A stretch of DNA of 22,634 bases, taken from IMG/VR virus record IMGVR_UViG_3300030099_005423, positions 1 to 22,634 of that record; one strand, 5' to 3'. The stretch's first letter is position 1; every line of letters starts with the position of its first letter. The notes beneath the pieces were generated by a model. That model worked only from the letters and a program-made list of their open reading frames with translations. It had not been told where the DNA came from and made no database searches. Both the position numbers and the translations under genes were made by a program. The stretch comes from a virus. Shown here in pieces: positions 5,578-12,887 of the stretch.

Positions 5578-6374
5578 AATTACGAGTCTTGTCTCTCGGT
5601 GCAGGAGTACAAAGTTCAACGTTAGCATTGATGATAGAACATGGCGACATACCTATGGTTGATTGTGCTATCTTTGCCGACACTATGGCAGAGCCAAAAG
5701 AGGTCATGGATCATCTATCGTGGTTAAAAGGCAAACTGTCCTACCCATTACACATTGTGAGTAAAGGTAATCTTACAGAGGACACGATTGATATTGTTGA
5801 GGGCAGAAGTCATAGAAAATTCATGGATATCCCATTTTACACTGTAAACAAGGAAACCGGTAAAAAGGGTTTGTTGAAAAGACAATGCACGAGTGATTAT
5901 AAAATAACTCCAGTGCATCAAAAAATAAGACAGTTGTTAGGTCTACAAAAGGGAGAGAAAAGAAAAAGGGGAACAGAGGTCGAACTCCTTATGGGTATAT
6001 CAATTGATGAAATCGTGAGAATGAAAGAAAATCATGTGCCATGGGTCAAAAACGTTTTTCCATTGATTGATAATAATATCTCCAGGCAAGACTGCAAAAA
6101 TTGGTTCAATGAAAGATATCAGAGGCAATTACCAAGGTCTGCATGTATTTATTGCCCATATAAGACAAATGGAGAATGGCAATACATGAAAAATGAGATG
6201 CCACAAGAATGGGATAGAGCCGTAGAGTTTGACAGAAAGATACGATACGGAACAACGACAGACGACTCTGTCTTTGTGCATCGTTCGTGTAAACCTTTAG
6301 AAGAGGTTACATTCAAAGAGGAAGTCACACAATATTCGTTACTCGATGAGTGTGATGGGATGTGTGGAGTATGA
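5574..6374 (+). CDS. PAPS reductase-like adenine nucleotide alpha-hydrolase family protein
   Basis: The start was set at ATG 5574, which overlaps the terminase stop as ATGA. The 266-aa product has the PP-loop variant SLGAGVQSS (residues 7-15), then CAIFADTMAEPKEV (31-44), typical of phage PAPS-reductase-like proteins of the adenine nucleotide alpha-hydrolase superfamily. Cysteines sit at C105 (RQCTSDYK), C191 and C194 (ACIYCPYK), and C260 and C264 (ECDGMC). The superfamily activates substrates with ATP, and DndC and TtcA are related members that carry an Fe-S cluster. The cysteines here could bind metal or Fe-S, but that is inference. True sulfate assimilation is unlikely, as no other sulfur gene is present. 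Two DNA methyltransferases follow, so a DNA or RNA modification role is plausible. No dnd partner genes are visible. Confidence 0.85.
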   Translation: MKLRVLSLGAGVQSSTLALMIEHGDIPMVDCAIFADTMAEPKEVMDHLSWLKGKLSYPLHIVSKGNLTEDTIDIVEGRSHRKFMDIPFYTVNKETGKKGLLKRQCTSDYKITPVHQKIRQLLGLQKGEKRKRGTEVELLMGISIDEIVRMKENHVPWVKNVFPLIDNNISRQDCKNWFNERYQRQLPRSACIYCPYKTNGEWQYMKNEMPQEWDRAVEFDRKIRYGTTTDDSVFVHRSCKPLEEVTFKEEVTQYSLLDECDGMCGV

Positions 6375-6925
6375 TTCCATTTCCAAAGCAGAAATACAAT
6401 ATTATTTATGCAGACCCACCTTGGGGTTTTAGCAGTAAAGAATTATGTAGGTATGATGGAAAAAGATTTACTAGCATAGAAAAACATTATCCCACACAGT
6501 CAAAGACATGGATTAAAGATTTGCCTGTTAATGATATTACCAATAATGACTGTGCCTTATTTCTTTGGACAACTGATGCACACATAAAAGATGCAATAGA
6601 AACTATTGAAAGTTGGGGGTTTAAATATATAACAATAGCCTTTGTTTGGGAAAAGAAAACAAATAAGGGAAAAACTGTAGCTAATCTTGGTGCATGGACA
6701 ATGAAAAACTATGAAATATGTTTGTTGGGTACTAAAGGCTCAATGCTTAAACACAAGCAAGTAAATAACATATATCAAAAAGTAGAGGCAGAAAGAACTA
6801 AGCACAGCAAAAAACCACAAGAAGTAAGAAGTAGAATAGAATTATTGTTTGGCGATTTGCCACGTATAGAATTGTTCGCTAGACAAAGATTTGATGGTTG
6901 GGACGCTTGGGGTAATGAGTTATGA
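6371..6925 (+). CDS. MT-A70 family N6-adenine methyltransferase
   Basis: The chosen ATG 6371 overlaps the previous stop (ATGA); an in-frame GTG at 6362 is the alternative. The 184-aa product carries DPPW (residues 15-18), the catalytic motif of MT-A70 amino-methyltransferases, in IIYADPPWGF. It also has LFLWTTDAHIKDA and an ELFAR..FDGWDAWGNE C terminus, all diagnostic of phage and bacterial MT-A70 enzymes. It should transfer a methyl group from S-adenosylmethionine to N6 of adenine in DNA, probably at a short specific site. The size fits small phage members, which lack a separate recognition domain. Three sampled 60-base rows have 18-19 G/C each (about 31 percent). One row each of the terminase and portal genes has 28, which suggests a separate origin. 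Its end overlaps the next gene as ATGA. Confidence 0.93.
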   Translation: MIPFPKQKYNIIYADPPWGFSSKELCRYDGKRFTSIEKHYPTQSKTWIKDLPVNDITNNDCALFLWTTDAHIKDAIETIESWGFKYITIAFVWEKKTNKGKTVANLGAWTMKNYEICLLGTKGSMLKHKQVNNIYQKVEAERTKHSKKPQEVRSRIELLFGDLPRIELFARQRFDGWDAWGNEL

Positions 6926-7167
6926 GTCGCCTTACAACAGATGAACTCATTGAGAGTGAAGATATTAAAAGATGCTGCGATTTCTTTGCAGATATCATAC
7001 AAGATTTGATGACTTCTAATACGGCAACCGGAGATACGATTGCCACATCGTTGTGCATGTTGGCACACGATATTATGAGAGGTCAACACATGACCGACAT
7101 TGAAATACAATTCTTTGTCGATGAGATTTTTCCGAGAAGTGGTTTTAGGTTCGATTTTGACGATTAA
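6922..7167 (+). CDS. hypothetical protein between two methyltransferase genes, 81 aa
   Basis: An 81-aa acidic protein whose ATG overlaps the MT-A70 stop (ATGA) and whose TAA directly abuts the GTG of the cytosine methyltransferase. It is helical in its first two-thirds, with a DELIESEDIKRCCDFFADII stretch. The end is acidic and aromatic (FPRSGFRFDFDD). No family is recognised. The tight junctions on both sides suggest it is made together with the two methyltransferases. It could be a small partner or regulator, or an unrelated passenger. Nothing in the sequence settles this. Confidence 0.7.
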   Translation: MSRLTTDELIESEDIKRCCDFFADIIQDLMTSNTATGDTIATSLCMLAHDIMRGQHMTDIEIQFFVDEIFPRSGFRFDFDD

Positions 7168-8421
7168 GTGAAAGTTCTAAGTCTGTTCGATGGAATGGCT
7201 TGTGGGAGAATTGCACTAGAACGATGTGGATTTGATATTGAAAAATATTATGCATCTGAGATTGATAAATATGCAATCGAAGTGGCGAGGGCAAACTATC
7301 CGGATATAATACATATTGGAGATGTTTGTAACGTCACGGCAGAAGATTATCAAGATATCGACTTACTTATGGGTGGTAGCCCATGCCAAGGATTTAGTTT
7401 TGCTGGTAAGAAACTAAACTTTGACGATCCACGATCTGCACTATTTTTTGAGTTCGTTCGCATACTGCAAGAAGTAAGGCCCAAATATTTCTTACTTGAA
7501 AATGTACGTATGAAAAAAGAATACCAAGATATCATAACAGAACATTTGGGTGTAGAACCGATTATGATAAATAGTGCTCTTGTTTCGGCACAAAATCGTG
7601 TGAGACTATATTGGACTAATATACCAAACGTAGAACAACCAGAGGATAGAGGGATTGTTCTTAAAGATGTGTTGGAACGATTTGACGACTTTGAAGAGTC
7701 TTCTGCACTGCCAAAATGGTTGCACGGGAATTACAACGATAAGAAACGTATTGACTTGGTAAAAAGTATAGACGAAAAGTCAAGCACATTGAGAGCAACT
7801 ATGTGGAAAGGGCATACAGAGGGTTATGTTAGCAAACCAAACCAAGTCGAAAACGCAGCAGAAAAAACAGTCTATGAATTTGTTGAACATCCTAACTACT
7901 ATCAATTTGATGTTAGTGGTAAAGGCTATAATTCACAACAAGATCGCATACGTAAGACAGAGGCTAAGTCAAACACACTCGCAGCAGGACACGCTTCGAT
8001 ACCAAAAGTTGTAACACGACAAGTTTCTATGACCGAAGTTCGAACAGACGAAGCAAATCAAATACGTTACGAAAACAGAAGAAAACATGGTTATGACTGG
8101 TCGCCAAGACAGTTGAGGCATTTGGTAGAGAGAACTGACAACAAATCAAATGCAATCACTCCTAGTCTTACAAAACAACACATAATCAAAGAAGAGTCTG
8201 CTGGTATTTCGTACAGAAAACTTACACCGGTTGAATGTGAACGTTTGCAAACAATACCCGATAACTACACAAACTATGTATCAAACACACAACGATATAA
8301 GATGATCGGCAATGGTTGGACTGTCGAAGTCATACGGCACATATTTAAAAATATGAAGCCACCTACTAACAAAGTTACAAGCGATAGAAAAAATTTAAAC
8401 ACATCACTTATTGTTAGGTAG
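7168..8421 (+). CDS. C5-cytosine DNA methyltransferase with repeated recognition region
   Basis: GTG start directly after the previous stop; 417 aa. Conserved motifs are in order: I, SLFDGMACGRIAL (5-17); II, SEID (30-33); IV, GGSPCQGFS (69-77) with nucleophile C73; VI, LENV (110-113); VIII, QNRVRLYW (142-149); and X, MIGNGWTVEVIRHI (379-392) after TPVECERLQTIPDNYT. All catalytic elements are present, so it should methylate carbon 5 of cytosine in phage DNA using S-adenosylmethionine. The span between motifs VIII and X, about 230 residues, is long and contains KSSTLRAT (204-211), KSNTLAAG (267-274) and KSNAITPS (326-333), about 60 residues apart. These resemble repeats of the conserved element that follows a recognition domain and may reflect several target-recognition modules. 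No restriction enzyme is nearby. Confidence 0.95.
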   Translation: MKVLSLFDGMACGRIALERCGFDIEKYYASEIDKYAIEVARANYPDIIHIGDVCNVTAEDYQDIDLLMGGSPCQGFSFAGKKLNFDDPRSALFFEFVRILQEVRPKYFLLENVRMKKEYQDIITEHLGVEPIMINSALVSAQNRVRLYWTNIPNVEQPEDRGIVLKDVLERFDDFEESSALPKWLHGNYNDKKRIDLVKSIDEKSSTLRATMWKGHTEGYVSKPNQVENAAEKTVYEFVEHPNYYQFDVSGKGYNSQQDRIRKTEAKSNTLAAGHASIPKVVTRQVSMTEVRTDEANQIRYENRRKHGYDWSPRQLRHLVERTDNKSNAITPSLTKQHIIKEESAGISYRKLTPVECERLQTIPDNYTNYVSNTQRYKMIGNGWTVEVIRHIFKNMKPPTNKVTSDRKNLNTSLIVR

Positions 8422-8438
8422 GTGGTACGAGGATAAAG

Positions 8439-8711
8439 ATGGTAGCAAAAAAATTTCAAAATCCCAAAGGTGGACTCAATCAAAAAGGTCGTGAGTTCTT
8501 CAAAAGAAAAGAGGGCAGCAACCTCAAAAGACCTATCAAGAGTGGCACGAACCCAAGACGTGTAAGTTTTGCTGCACGTTTCGGTGGCATGGCAGGGTCA
8601 ATGAAAGATAGTAAAGGGAGACCAACAAGACTTGCTCTTGCTCTAAAAGCATGGGGTTTTTCCTCAAAAGAACAAGCGAGAGCTTTCGCCAACAAACATA
8701 AAAAATCATAG
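8439..8711 (+). CDS. DUF6321-like small basic protein, 90 aa
   Basis: A 90-aa, strongly basic protein with GAGGA ahead of the ATG. The sequence GGLNQKGREFFKR..GSNLKRPI, then FAARFGGMAGSMKDSKGRPTR and ALALKAWGF match the layout of DUF6321 proteins found in phages, from memory. The function is unknown. The lysine and arginine content suggests nucleic-acid binding or a virion-associated role. It starts a run of six small basic genes that ends at the portal, all with clear or overlapping starts, so they are probably expressed together in the late operon. Confidence 0.85.
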   Translation: MVAKKFQNPKGGLNQKGREFFKRKEGSNLKRPIKSGTNPRRVSFAARFGGMAGSMKDSKGRPTRLALALKAWGFSSKEQARAFANKHKKS

Positions 8712-8720
8712 GAGTAGGAG

Positions 8721-8825
8721 ATGCCCGGCATGAAAATGTATATGAAAAAAATGACAATGAAAAAAGGTGCAAAGAAAAAAGGCAAGAAGAAAAAGGGAAT
8801 GTCTTATGGTGGCAAAAAGAAATAA
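8721..8825 (+). CDS. tiny lysine/methionine-rich protein, 34 aa
   Basis: An ATG preceded by GGAGTAGGAG opens a 34-codon gene rich in lysine and methionine, ending in YGGKKK. The strong ribosome site and the packing (9 bases after the previous stop, 20-base overlap with the next gene) support translation. The sequence is low in complexity (MKMYMKKMTMKKG), so homology searches will be weak. It may be a DNA- or RNA-binding peptide or an internal head peptide; this is inference from charge only. Confidence 0.65.
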   Translation: MPGMKMYMKKMTMKKGAKKKGKKKKGMSYGGKKK

Positions 8826-9003
8826 ACGTAAGTTTGCCAAAGTACCTAAAACAAAAAAAGGTGTACCAACTAAATATGTCAGTGGTGCAAAAAATCCTAC
8901 TGCGAGAGAACGTGAGATACTTCGTACTAGGCGATTATATAAACAAGGAAAACTTACAAAATCCATGATGGATAGAATAAGTAAACAACGGAGTCGAGGA
9001 TAA
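8806..9003 (+). CDS. small basic phage protein, 65 aa
   Basis: I chose ATG 8806, with AGGGA upstream; a GTG at 8767 would add 13 residues but sits inside the preceding gene without a ribosome site. The 65-aa product has a basic N terminus (AKRNKRKFAKVPKTKKG), then NPTAREREILRTRRLYKQGK and a basic helix to the C terminus. Its end overlaps the next start as TAATG. I have seen similar small proteins next to DUF5824-type genes in marine phages, but their function is unknown. Confidence 0.75.
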   Translation: MVAKRNKRKFAKVPKTKKGVPTKYVSGAKNPTAREREILRTRRLYKQGKLTKSMMDRISKQRSRG

Positions 9004-9218
9004 TGCCAAGTTACCCAGCGAGTTATACAAAACGTTTTTCAAAAGCAACATTAGACAAAGTCTATAAAAGGGGCCTCGGTGCATATTATTCATCGGGTTC
9101 ACGACCAAAGGTTTCTGCACAACAATGGGCTATGGGTCGTGTAAAGAGTTTTGTAACCGGTAAAGGTGGAGCACGTAAGGCTGACTCTGATCTCATCAGA
9201 AAGAAAGGAAAGAAGTAA
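9003..9218 (+). CDS. DUF5824-like small protein, 71 aa
   Basis: ATG 9003 overlaps the preceding TAA, with GGAGTCGAGGA upstream. In 71 residues it contains YKRGLGAYYSSGSRPKVSAQ followed by QWAMGRVKSFVTGKGGARKADSDL, the pattern I associate with DUF5824 of phages (G.GA...SG.RP....QWA..RV.SF ... AD.DL). The function is unknown. Such domains are also found in larger phage structural polyproteins, so a virion or assembly role is possible. The C terminus is a lysine-rich tail. Confidence 0.8.
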   Translation: MPSYPASYTKRFSKATLDKVYKRGLGAYYSSGSRPKVSAQQWAMGRVKSFVTGKGGARKADSDLIRKKGKK

Positions 9219-9219
9219 G

Positions 9220-9384
9220 ATGGCAATAAAGAAACTAACAAAACGCCAAGAAGATGCACTCAAACGTCACAAGGCAAAAGGTACTCATACAAAGAAACAC
9301 ATGGATAGCATGAGAAAAGACATGATGAGGGGTATGACTTTTACACAAGCACATAAACGTGCAATGAAAGGTGTCGGTAAGTAG
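9220..9384 (+). CDS. small basic KHM-type phage protein, 54 aa
   Basis: ATG 9220 is preceded by GGAAAGAAG at a suitable distance; an upstream in-frame ATG at 9166 lies inside the preceding gene. The 54-aa product reads as KRQEDALKRHKAKGTHTKKH followed by MDSMRKDMMRGMTFTQAHKRA and GVGK. This histidine- and lysine-rich helical pattern (HTKKHM...M..G.TFT.AH..A...VGK) is common to many small phage proteins of unknown role. Its stop overlaps the next GTG by one base. Confidence 0.8.
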   Translation: MAIKKLTKRQEDALKRHKAKGTHTKKHMDSMRKDMMRGMTFTQAHKRAMKGVGK

Positions 9385-9506
9385 TGCCATTTAGTAAATA
9401 CAGTTCCAAGCAAAAGAAGTTAGCAAGAGTAGCAAAACCAAGAGATAAAATTACTGGTGCAGATTTCAAGGCATTGAAAAAGAAAAAAAAGAAAAAGAGT
9501 AAGTAA
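9384..9506 (+). CDS. tiny basic phage protein, 40 aa (GTG start)
   Basis: GTG 9384 overlaps the previous TAG, and the frame runs 40 codons to TAA 9506, one base before the portal ATG. The product has SKYSSKQKKLARVAKPRDKI then TGADFKALKKKK. I recognise this YSSKQKKLA.VA.PR.KIT..DF..LK layout from small phage proteins encoded next to portal genes. The A-rich end (A5-G-A8-G-A5, 9477-9496) encodes the lysine tail and is a possible slippage site. Its function is unknown and it is probably a basic accessory protein. Confidence 0.75.
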   Translation: MPFSKYSSKQKKLARVAKPRDKITGADFKALKKKKKKKSK

Positions 9507-9507
9507 T

Positions 9508-11598
9508 ATGGCGAAAATGGATGATAGCACATTTAAGGCCCTAATTGATGACCACATGGTTGATGCCGTAAACTACTATGATACTGAATTTTCGGCAGAT
9601 AGAGCAGAGACACTCGATTATTACCTAGGCGAACCATTTGGTAACGAGGTCGAGGATAGGTCACAAGTTGTTGCAACCGAGGTATCTGATACTATTGAAT
9701 ACATCATGCCTCAACTGATGAAAGTATTTTCTTCTTCTGATAATTTTGCACGTTTCATTGCAAGACAACCGGAAGATGTAAAGGCAGCCGAACAAGCAAC
9801 GGATTTAGTAAACTACGTCATCAACAGTGAAAACAATGGTTTTGTGAACATATATAATTGGTTCAAGGATGCCTTACTATTCAAAGTTGGTGTACTGAAA
9901 GTATTCTTTGATGAAGACATCGAAGTCGTAGAGGAAGAGTATAAGAACCTCAACGAAGAGGAGTTGACCATACTTCTTGACGATGACGATGTTGAGGTCG
10001 TATCACAATCAATCAATGAGGTCGGTGTTGTAACCGATGATAGTGATTTACCAGAAGATGAAGAGATTGACGAAGAAGACGTACAAAACATTGTCAGTGG
10101 CGAGAACCAAATACCATTGAGACGTACCTTTGACGTAGAGATCAAAAGACGTAAGAACAGTGGCAAAACAAAGATTATCAACGTGCCACCGGAAGAGTTT
10201 CTGTTTTCAAGACGTGCCGTTGATTTACAAACTGCAGACTTCGTTGCCCATAGAACAACAATGAAAGTTGGCGACCTCGTCAATGATGGATATGACTACG
10301 ATACTGTTTTACAATATTCCGGCTATTCTGAAATAGAAAACGAAATGGAAGTGCAACAACGTTTCCAAGATACAGAGAGTGGTGCAAAACACGAAAGTAA
10401 GAACGACCCAACCATGCACGATTGTTTAGTTACAGAGATGTATCTAAGGGCGGACTACGATGGCGATGGCATACCAGAAATGAGACGTGTTCTGGCGATT
10501 GGCACACAAAACTTTATATTGGAAAATGATCCTTTTGACCACATACCTTTCTGTATAGTATCTCCAATTTTAATGCCTCATAGAATGGTGGGTCGATCTG
10601 TTGCAGAGATGGTTAAAGATTTACAACTCATTAAGTCAACAGTGCTGCGACAACTACTCGATAATATGTACTTAACAAACAATTCACGAGTCGGTGTTGT
10701 TGAGGGTCAAGTAAACCTTGAGGACTTACTTTCTGCACGACCAGGGAATATTGTGAGGATGAGAGCACCAGGCATGGTACAAGCATTAAATGTGCCACAA
10801 ATAGGTGCAACTGGTTTTAACATGCTTGAGTACATCGACCAAGTACGTGACCAAAGAACTGGTTTCTCAAAAGCAAGTATGGGCCTTGATCCAAAAGTCT
10901 TGCAATCAACCACGGCACAAGCAGTGCAAAGTACAATGCAAGGAGCACAACTGAAGACAGAAATGATTGCTCGTGTGTTTGCAGAGACCGGTTGCAGAGA
11001 CCTTGCGAAGTTAGTCTTGTTATTATGTCAAAAACACATGATGAAAGAAAAGACCATACGATTAAGAAATGAATATGTAACGATAGACCCTCGTGCCTTT
11101 GATAATGAGTTTGACATCAGTATCGAAGTAGGACTTGGGAATGGTCGTGAAGAAGAAAAGATGGCGATGCTTCTGCAGATTGCAGGAAAACAAGAACAAC
11201 TAATCGGTCAACTTGGCATGAACAATCCGGTTGTCAAACCAAGTCAATATGTCAACACATTGAGTAAGATCATTGAGATGGCAGGGTTTAAAGATACCTC
11301 GCAGTTCTTCAATAGTGCAGAACAAATCGATCAAATACTCGCCCAGCAAGAACAACAAGCTGCAAGTGCAAATGCACCGATGAACCAACAAATGCAAGAG
11401 ATTGAGTTAGAAAGACAAAAACTCCAAGCAGATATAGCACTTGAAAGAGAAAAAATGTTGTTAGAATTAGAACTCGAACGTGAGAAGTTCCAACAACAAT
11501 TAGAACTACGTAGAGAAGAATTACAAGCAGAATTAGACCTTAGAGCACAAAAGGCTGCACTAGGTGGCGATATCAGTACAAATCTACCACGAGCATAA
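9508..11598 (+). CDS. portal protein
   Basis: This 696-aa protein lies in the standard position before scaffold and capsid. Its N-terminal region (DYYLGEPFGNEVEDRSQVV, TEVSDTIEYIMPQLMKVFSS) and its core (DPFDHIPFCIVSPILMPHRM then GRSVAEMVKDLQLIKSTVLR, and TGFSKASMGLDPKVLQSTTA) are typical of podovirus portals of the P22-like type. It forms the ring at one head vertex through which DNA enters and leaves and on which scaffold and capsid assemble. Two regions stand out: an acidic stretch at about residues 134-198, possibly a charged loop, and a coiled coil at about 630-682 of heptad-like ELEREK / LELRREEL repeats that could form a barrel extending into the head. The length is in the range of large podovirus portals. 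Confidence 0.92.
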   Translation: MAKMDDSTFKALIDDHMVDAVNYYDTEFSADRAETLDYYLGEPFGNEVEDRSQVVATEVSDTIEYIMPQLMKVFSSSDNFARFIARQPEDVKAAEQATDLVNYVINSENNGFVNIYNWFKDALLFKVGVLKVFFDEDIEVVEEEYKNLNEEELTILLDDDDVEVVSQSINEVGVVTDDSDLPEDEEIDEEDVQNIVSGENQIPLRRTFDVEIKRRKNSGKTKIINVPPEEFLFSRRAVDLQTADFVAHRTTMKVGDLVNDGYDYDTVLQYSGYSEIENEMEVQQRFQDTESGAKHESKNDPTMHDCLVTEMYLRADYDGDGIPEMRRVLAIGTQNFILENDPFDHIPFCIVSPILMPHRMVGRSVAEMVKDLQLIKSTVLRQLLDNMYLTNNSRVGVVEGQVNLEDLLSARPGNIVRMRAPGMVQALNVPQIGATGFNMLEYIDQVRDQRTGFSKASMGLDPKVLQSTTAQAVQSTMQGAQLKTEMIARVFAETGCRDLAKLVLLLCQKHMMKEKTIRLRNEYVTIDPRAFDNEFDISIEVGLGNGREEEKMAMLLQIAGKQEQLIGQLGMNNPVVKPSQYVNTLSKIIEMAGFKDTSQFFNSAEQIDQILAQQEQQAASANAPMNQQMQEIELERQKLQADIALEREKMLLELELEREKFQQQLELRREELQAELDLRAQKAALGGDISTNLPRA

Positions 11599-11604
11599 CA
11601 ACAC

Positions 11605-11865
11605 ATGTCATTAGACGAAGAGAGACAACGTGGGTTACAAGCAGAGAGTCTGCGAAACAATCCACTATTACAAAAAATATTTAGCGAACTTAAAGAATCC
11701 TATATCCGTGATTGGTCACAAACCGATCACAAAGATACGGAGAAGAGAGAACATGCTTTCTATTTGCATAAAGCAGTTGAGGAAATCGAGCTTGAAATTG
11801 CAAGTCTGATATCCTCTGGACAGATGGCAACACAGCAAATTGATAGCATTGTTCGTAAAAAGTAA
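11605..11865 (+). CDS. small phage protein between portal and scaffold, 86 aa
   Basis: An 86-aa helical protein with the pattern LRNNPLLQKIFSELKESYIR then WSQTDHKDTEKREHAFYLHK. I recall this as a widespread small phage family encoded near the portal, with N-terminal ...NP.L...L..L...Y...W..T...D...RE..W and a helical C terminus. The function is not established. No ribosome site is clear; it starts seven bases after the portal stop, so it is probably coupled to portal translation. Confidence 0.8.
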   Translation: MSLDEERQRGLQAESLRNNPLLQKIFSELKESYIRDWSQTDHKDTEKREHAFYLHKAVEEIELEIASLISSGQMATQQIDSIVRKK

Positions 11866-11883
11866 CTAACAATGGAGTAAAAA

Positions 11884-12870
11884 ATGGCTAGTATTCCGGA
11901 TGGAACTAACACTCAAAATGCACCACTTGAACAGAGTGAGGCAATAAATTTACTTTTGAATAGAGAAAACACCCCTATTGAGGCAAGTGAAGATGTTCAA
12001 GAGTCTAAAGATATGGTCGAAGAAGACGTATCCACTGAAGAATCAGAAGTTGAAACAGAAGCAGAAGTCGATGACCAATCTGCTGCAGATGATACTGATG
12101 AAGAAAGTGAACAGTATGACGAAGAATCAGAAGAAGAAGTCACTGAAGATATTTATATAGCAAAGGTTGATGGACAAGAAGTTGAGGTGACTGCCGAAGA
12201 CTTAATAAAATCATATCAACTCGAGCAAACTGCACAGAAACGATTGCGAGAGGCAGCAGAGGAACGTAAGAAAATACAAACTGATGCACAGCAAGTTGAG
12301 GCAGAAAGGAAATATTATGCAGAGAACTTAGCCCTACTGCAAGAGCAACTGAAACAATACCAAAATGGTAACATGACAGACCAGCAATGGGCAGAGTTGT
12401 ATCAAAGTGATCCTATGGCTTACATGAAAGCAAAAGAAGATTTACGAGATAAAGAGACACAAGCAAAGGCATTGCAAGAGGAACAACAAGCGATACATCA
12501 AAGGTACATTCAAAGTGAACAAGCAAAACTCTTGGATAGAATACCAGAGTGGCGAAACGATGAAGTAGCCCAAAGAGAACGTAATAACATTGTTACTTAT
12601 GCAAAACGTTTTGGTTTTAATGACCAAGAAATTGCTGCAACAAGTGACTCTCGAGTCGTTGATCTTTTAAGACGTGCATATCTTTATGATGAGTTACAAG
12701 CGAAGAAACCATCGGTAACCAAGAAAGTAAAGAAAGCACCGAAGATGATAAAGGCAGGTAAACCAAAAGGTAAAGTTAATGTTTCAGACCAAAACCGAAA
12801 AAAGGCTTTTGATAAATTAGCGAAATCGGGTCGAAAAGAAGATGCGATTTCATATCTTTTAACTAAATAA
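11884..12870 (+). CDS. scaffolding protein (putative)
   Basis: GGAG precedes the ATG of this 328-aa gene, which lies directly before the major capsid gene. The N-terminal 100 residues are very acidic and serine-rich (EEDVSTEESEVETEAEVDDQ), followed by IYIAKVDGQEVEVTAEDLIK. Then comes a long charged coiled coil (about residues 115-210) and a C terminus that turns strongly basic (SVTKKVKKAPKMIKAGKPKG), ending in KAFDKLAKSGRKEDAISYLL. This charge asymmetry and coiled-coil core are typical of podovirus scaffolds, which guide capsid assembly and leave before or during packaging. The assignment rests on order and composition more than sequence identity. Confidence 0.8.
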   Translation: MASIPDGTNTQNAPLEQSEAINLLLNRENTPIEASEDVQESKDMVEEDVSTEESEVETEAEVDDQSAADDTDEESEQYDEESEEEVTEDIYIAKVDGQEVEVTAEDLIKSYQLEQTAQKRLREAAEERKKIQTDAQQVEAERKYYAENLALLQEQLKQYQNGNMTDQQWAELYQSDPMAYMKAKEDLRDKETQAKALQEEQQAIHQRYIQSEQAKLLDRIPEWRNDEVAQRERNNIVTYAKRFGFNDQEIAATSDSRVVDLLRRAYLYDELQAKKPSVTKKVKKAPKMIKAGKPKGKVNVSDQNRKKAFDKLAKSGRKEDAISYLLTK

Positions 12871-12887
12871 CTGAATAGGTAAAAACA

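Noticed and set aside
5574-6374. Complete dnd phosphorothioation system
   Set aside because: Only a PAPS-reductase-like protein is present. No DndA, DndB, DndD or DndE-like gene is visible, and the similarity is to phage PAPS-like proteins in general.
7168-8421. Restriction-modification system
   Set aside because: No endonuclease gene adjoins either methyltransferase; the neighbours are phage structural or small proteins.
9813-10283. Minus-strand open frame of 156 codons within the portal gene
   Set aside because: It is the complement of the acidic stretch of the portal; serine runs arise from complementing GAA/GAC codons. No ribosome site or promoter.
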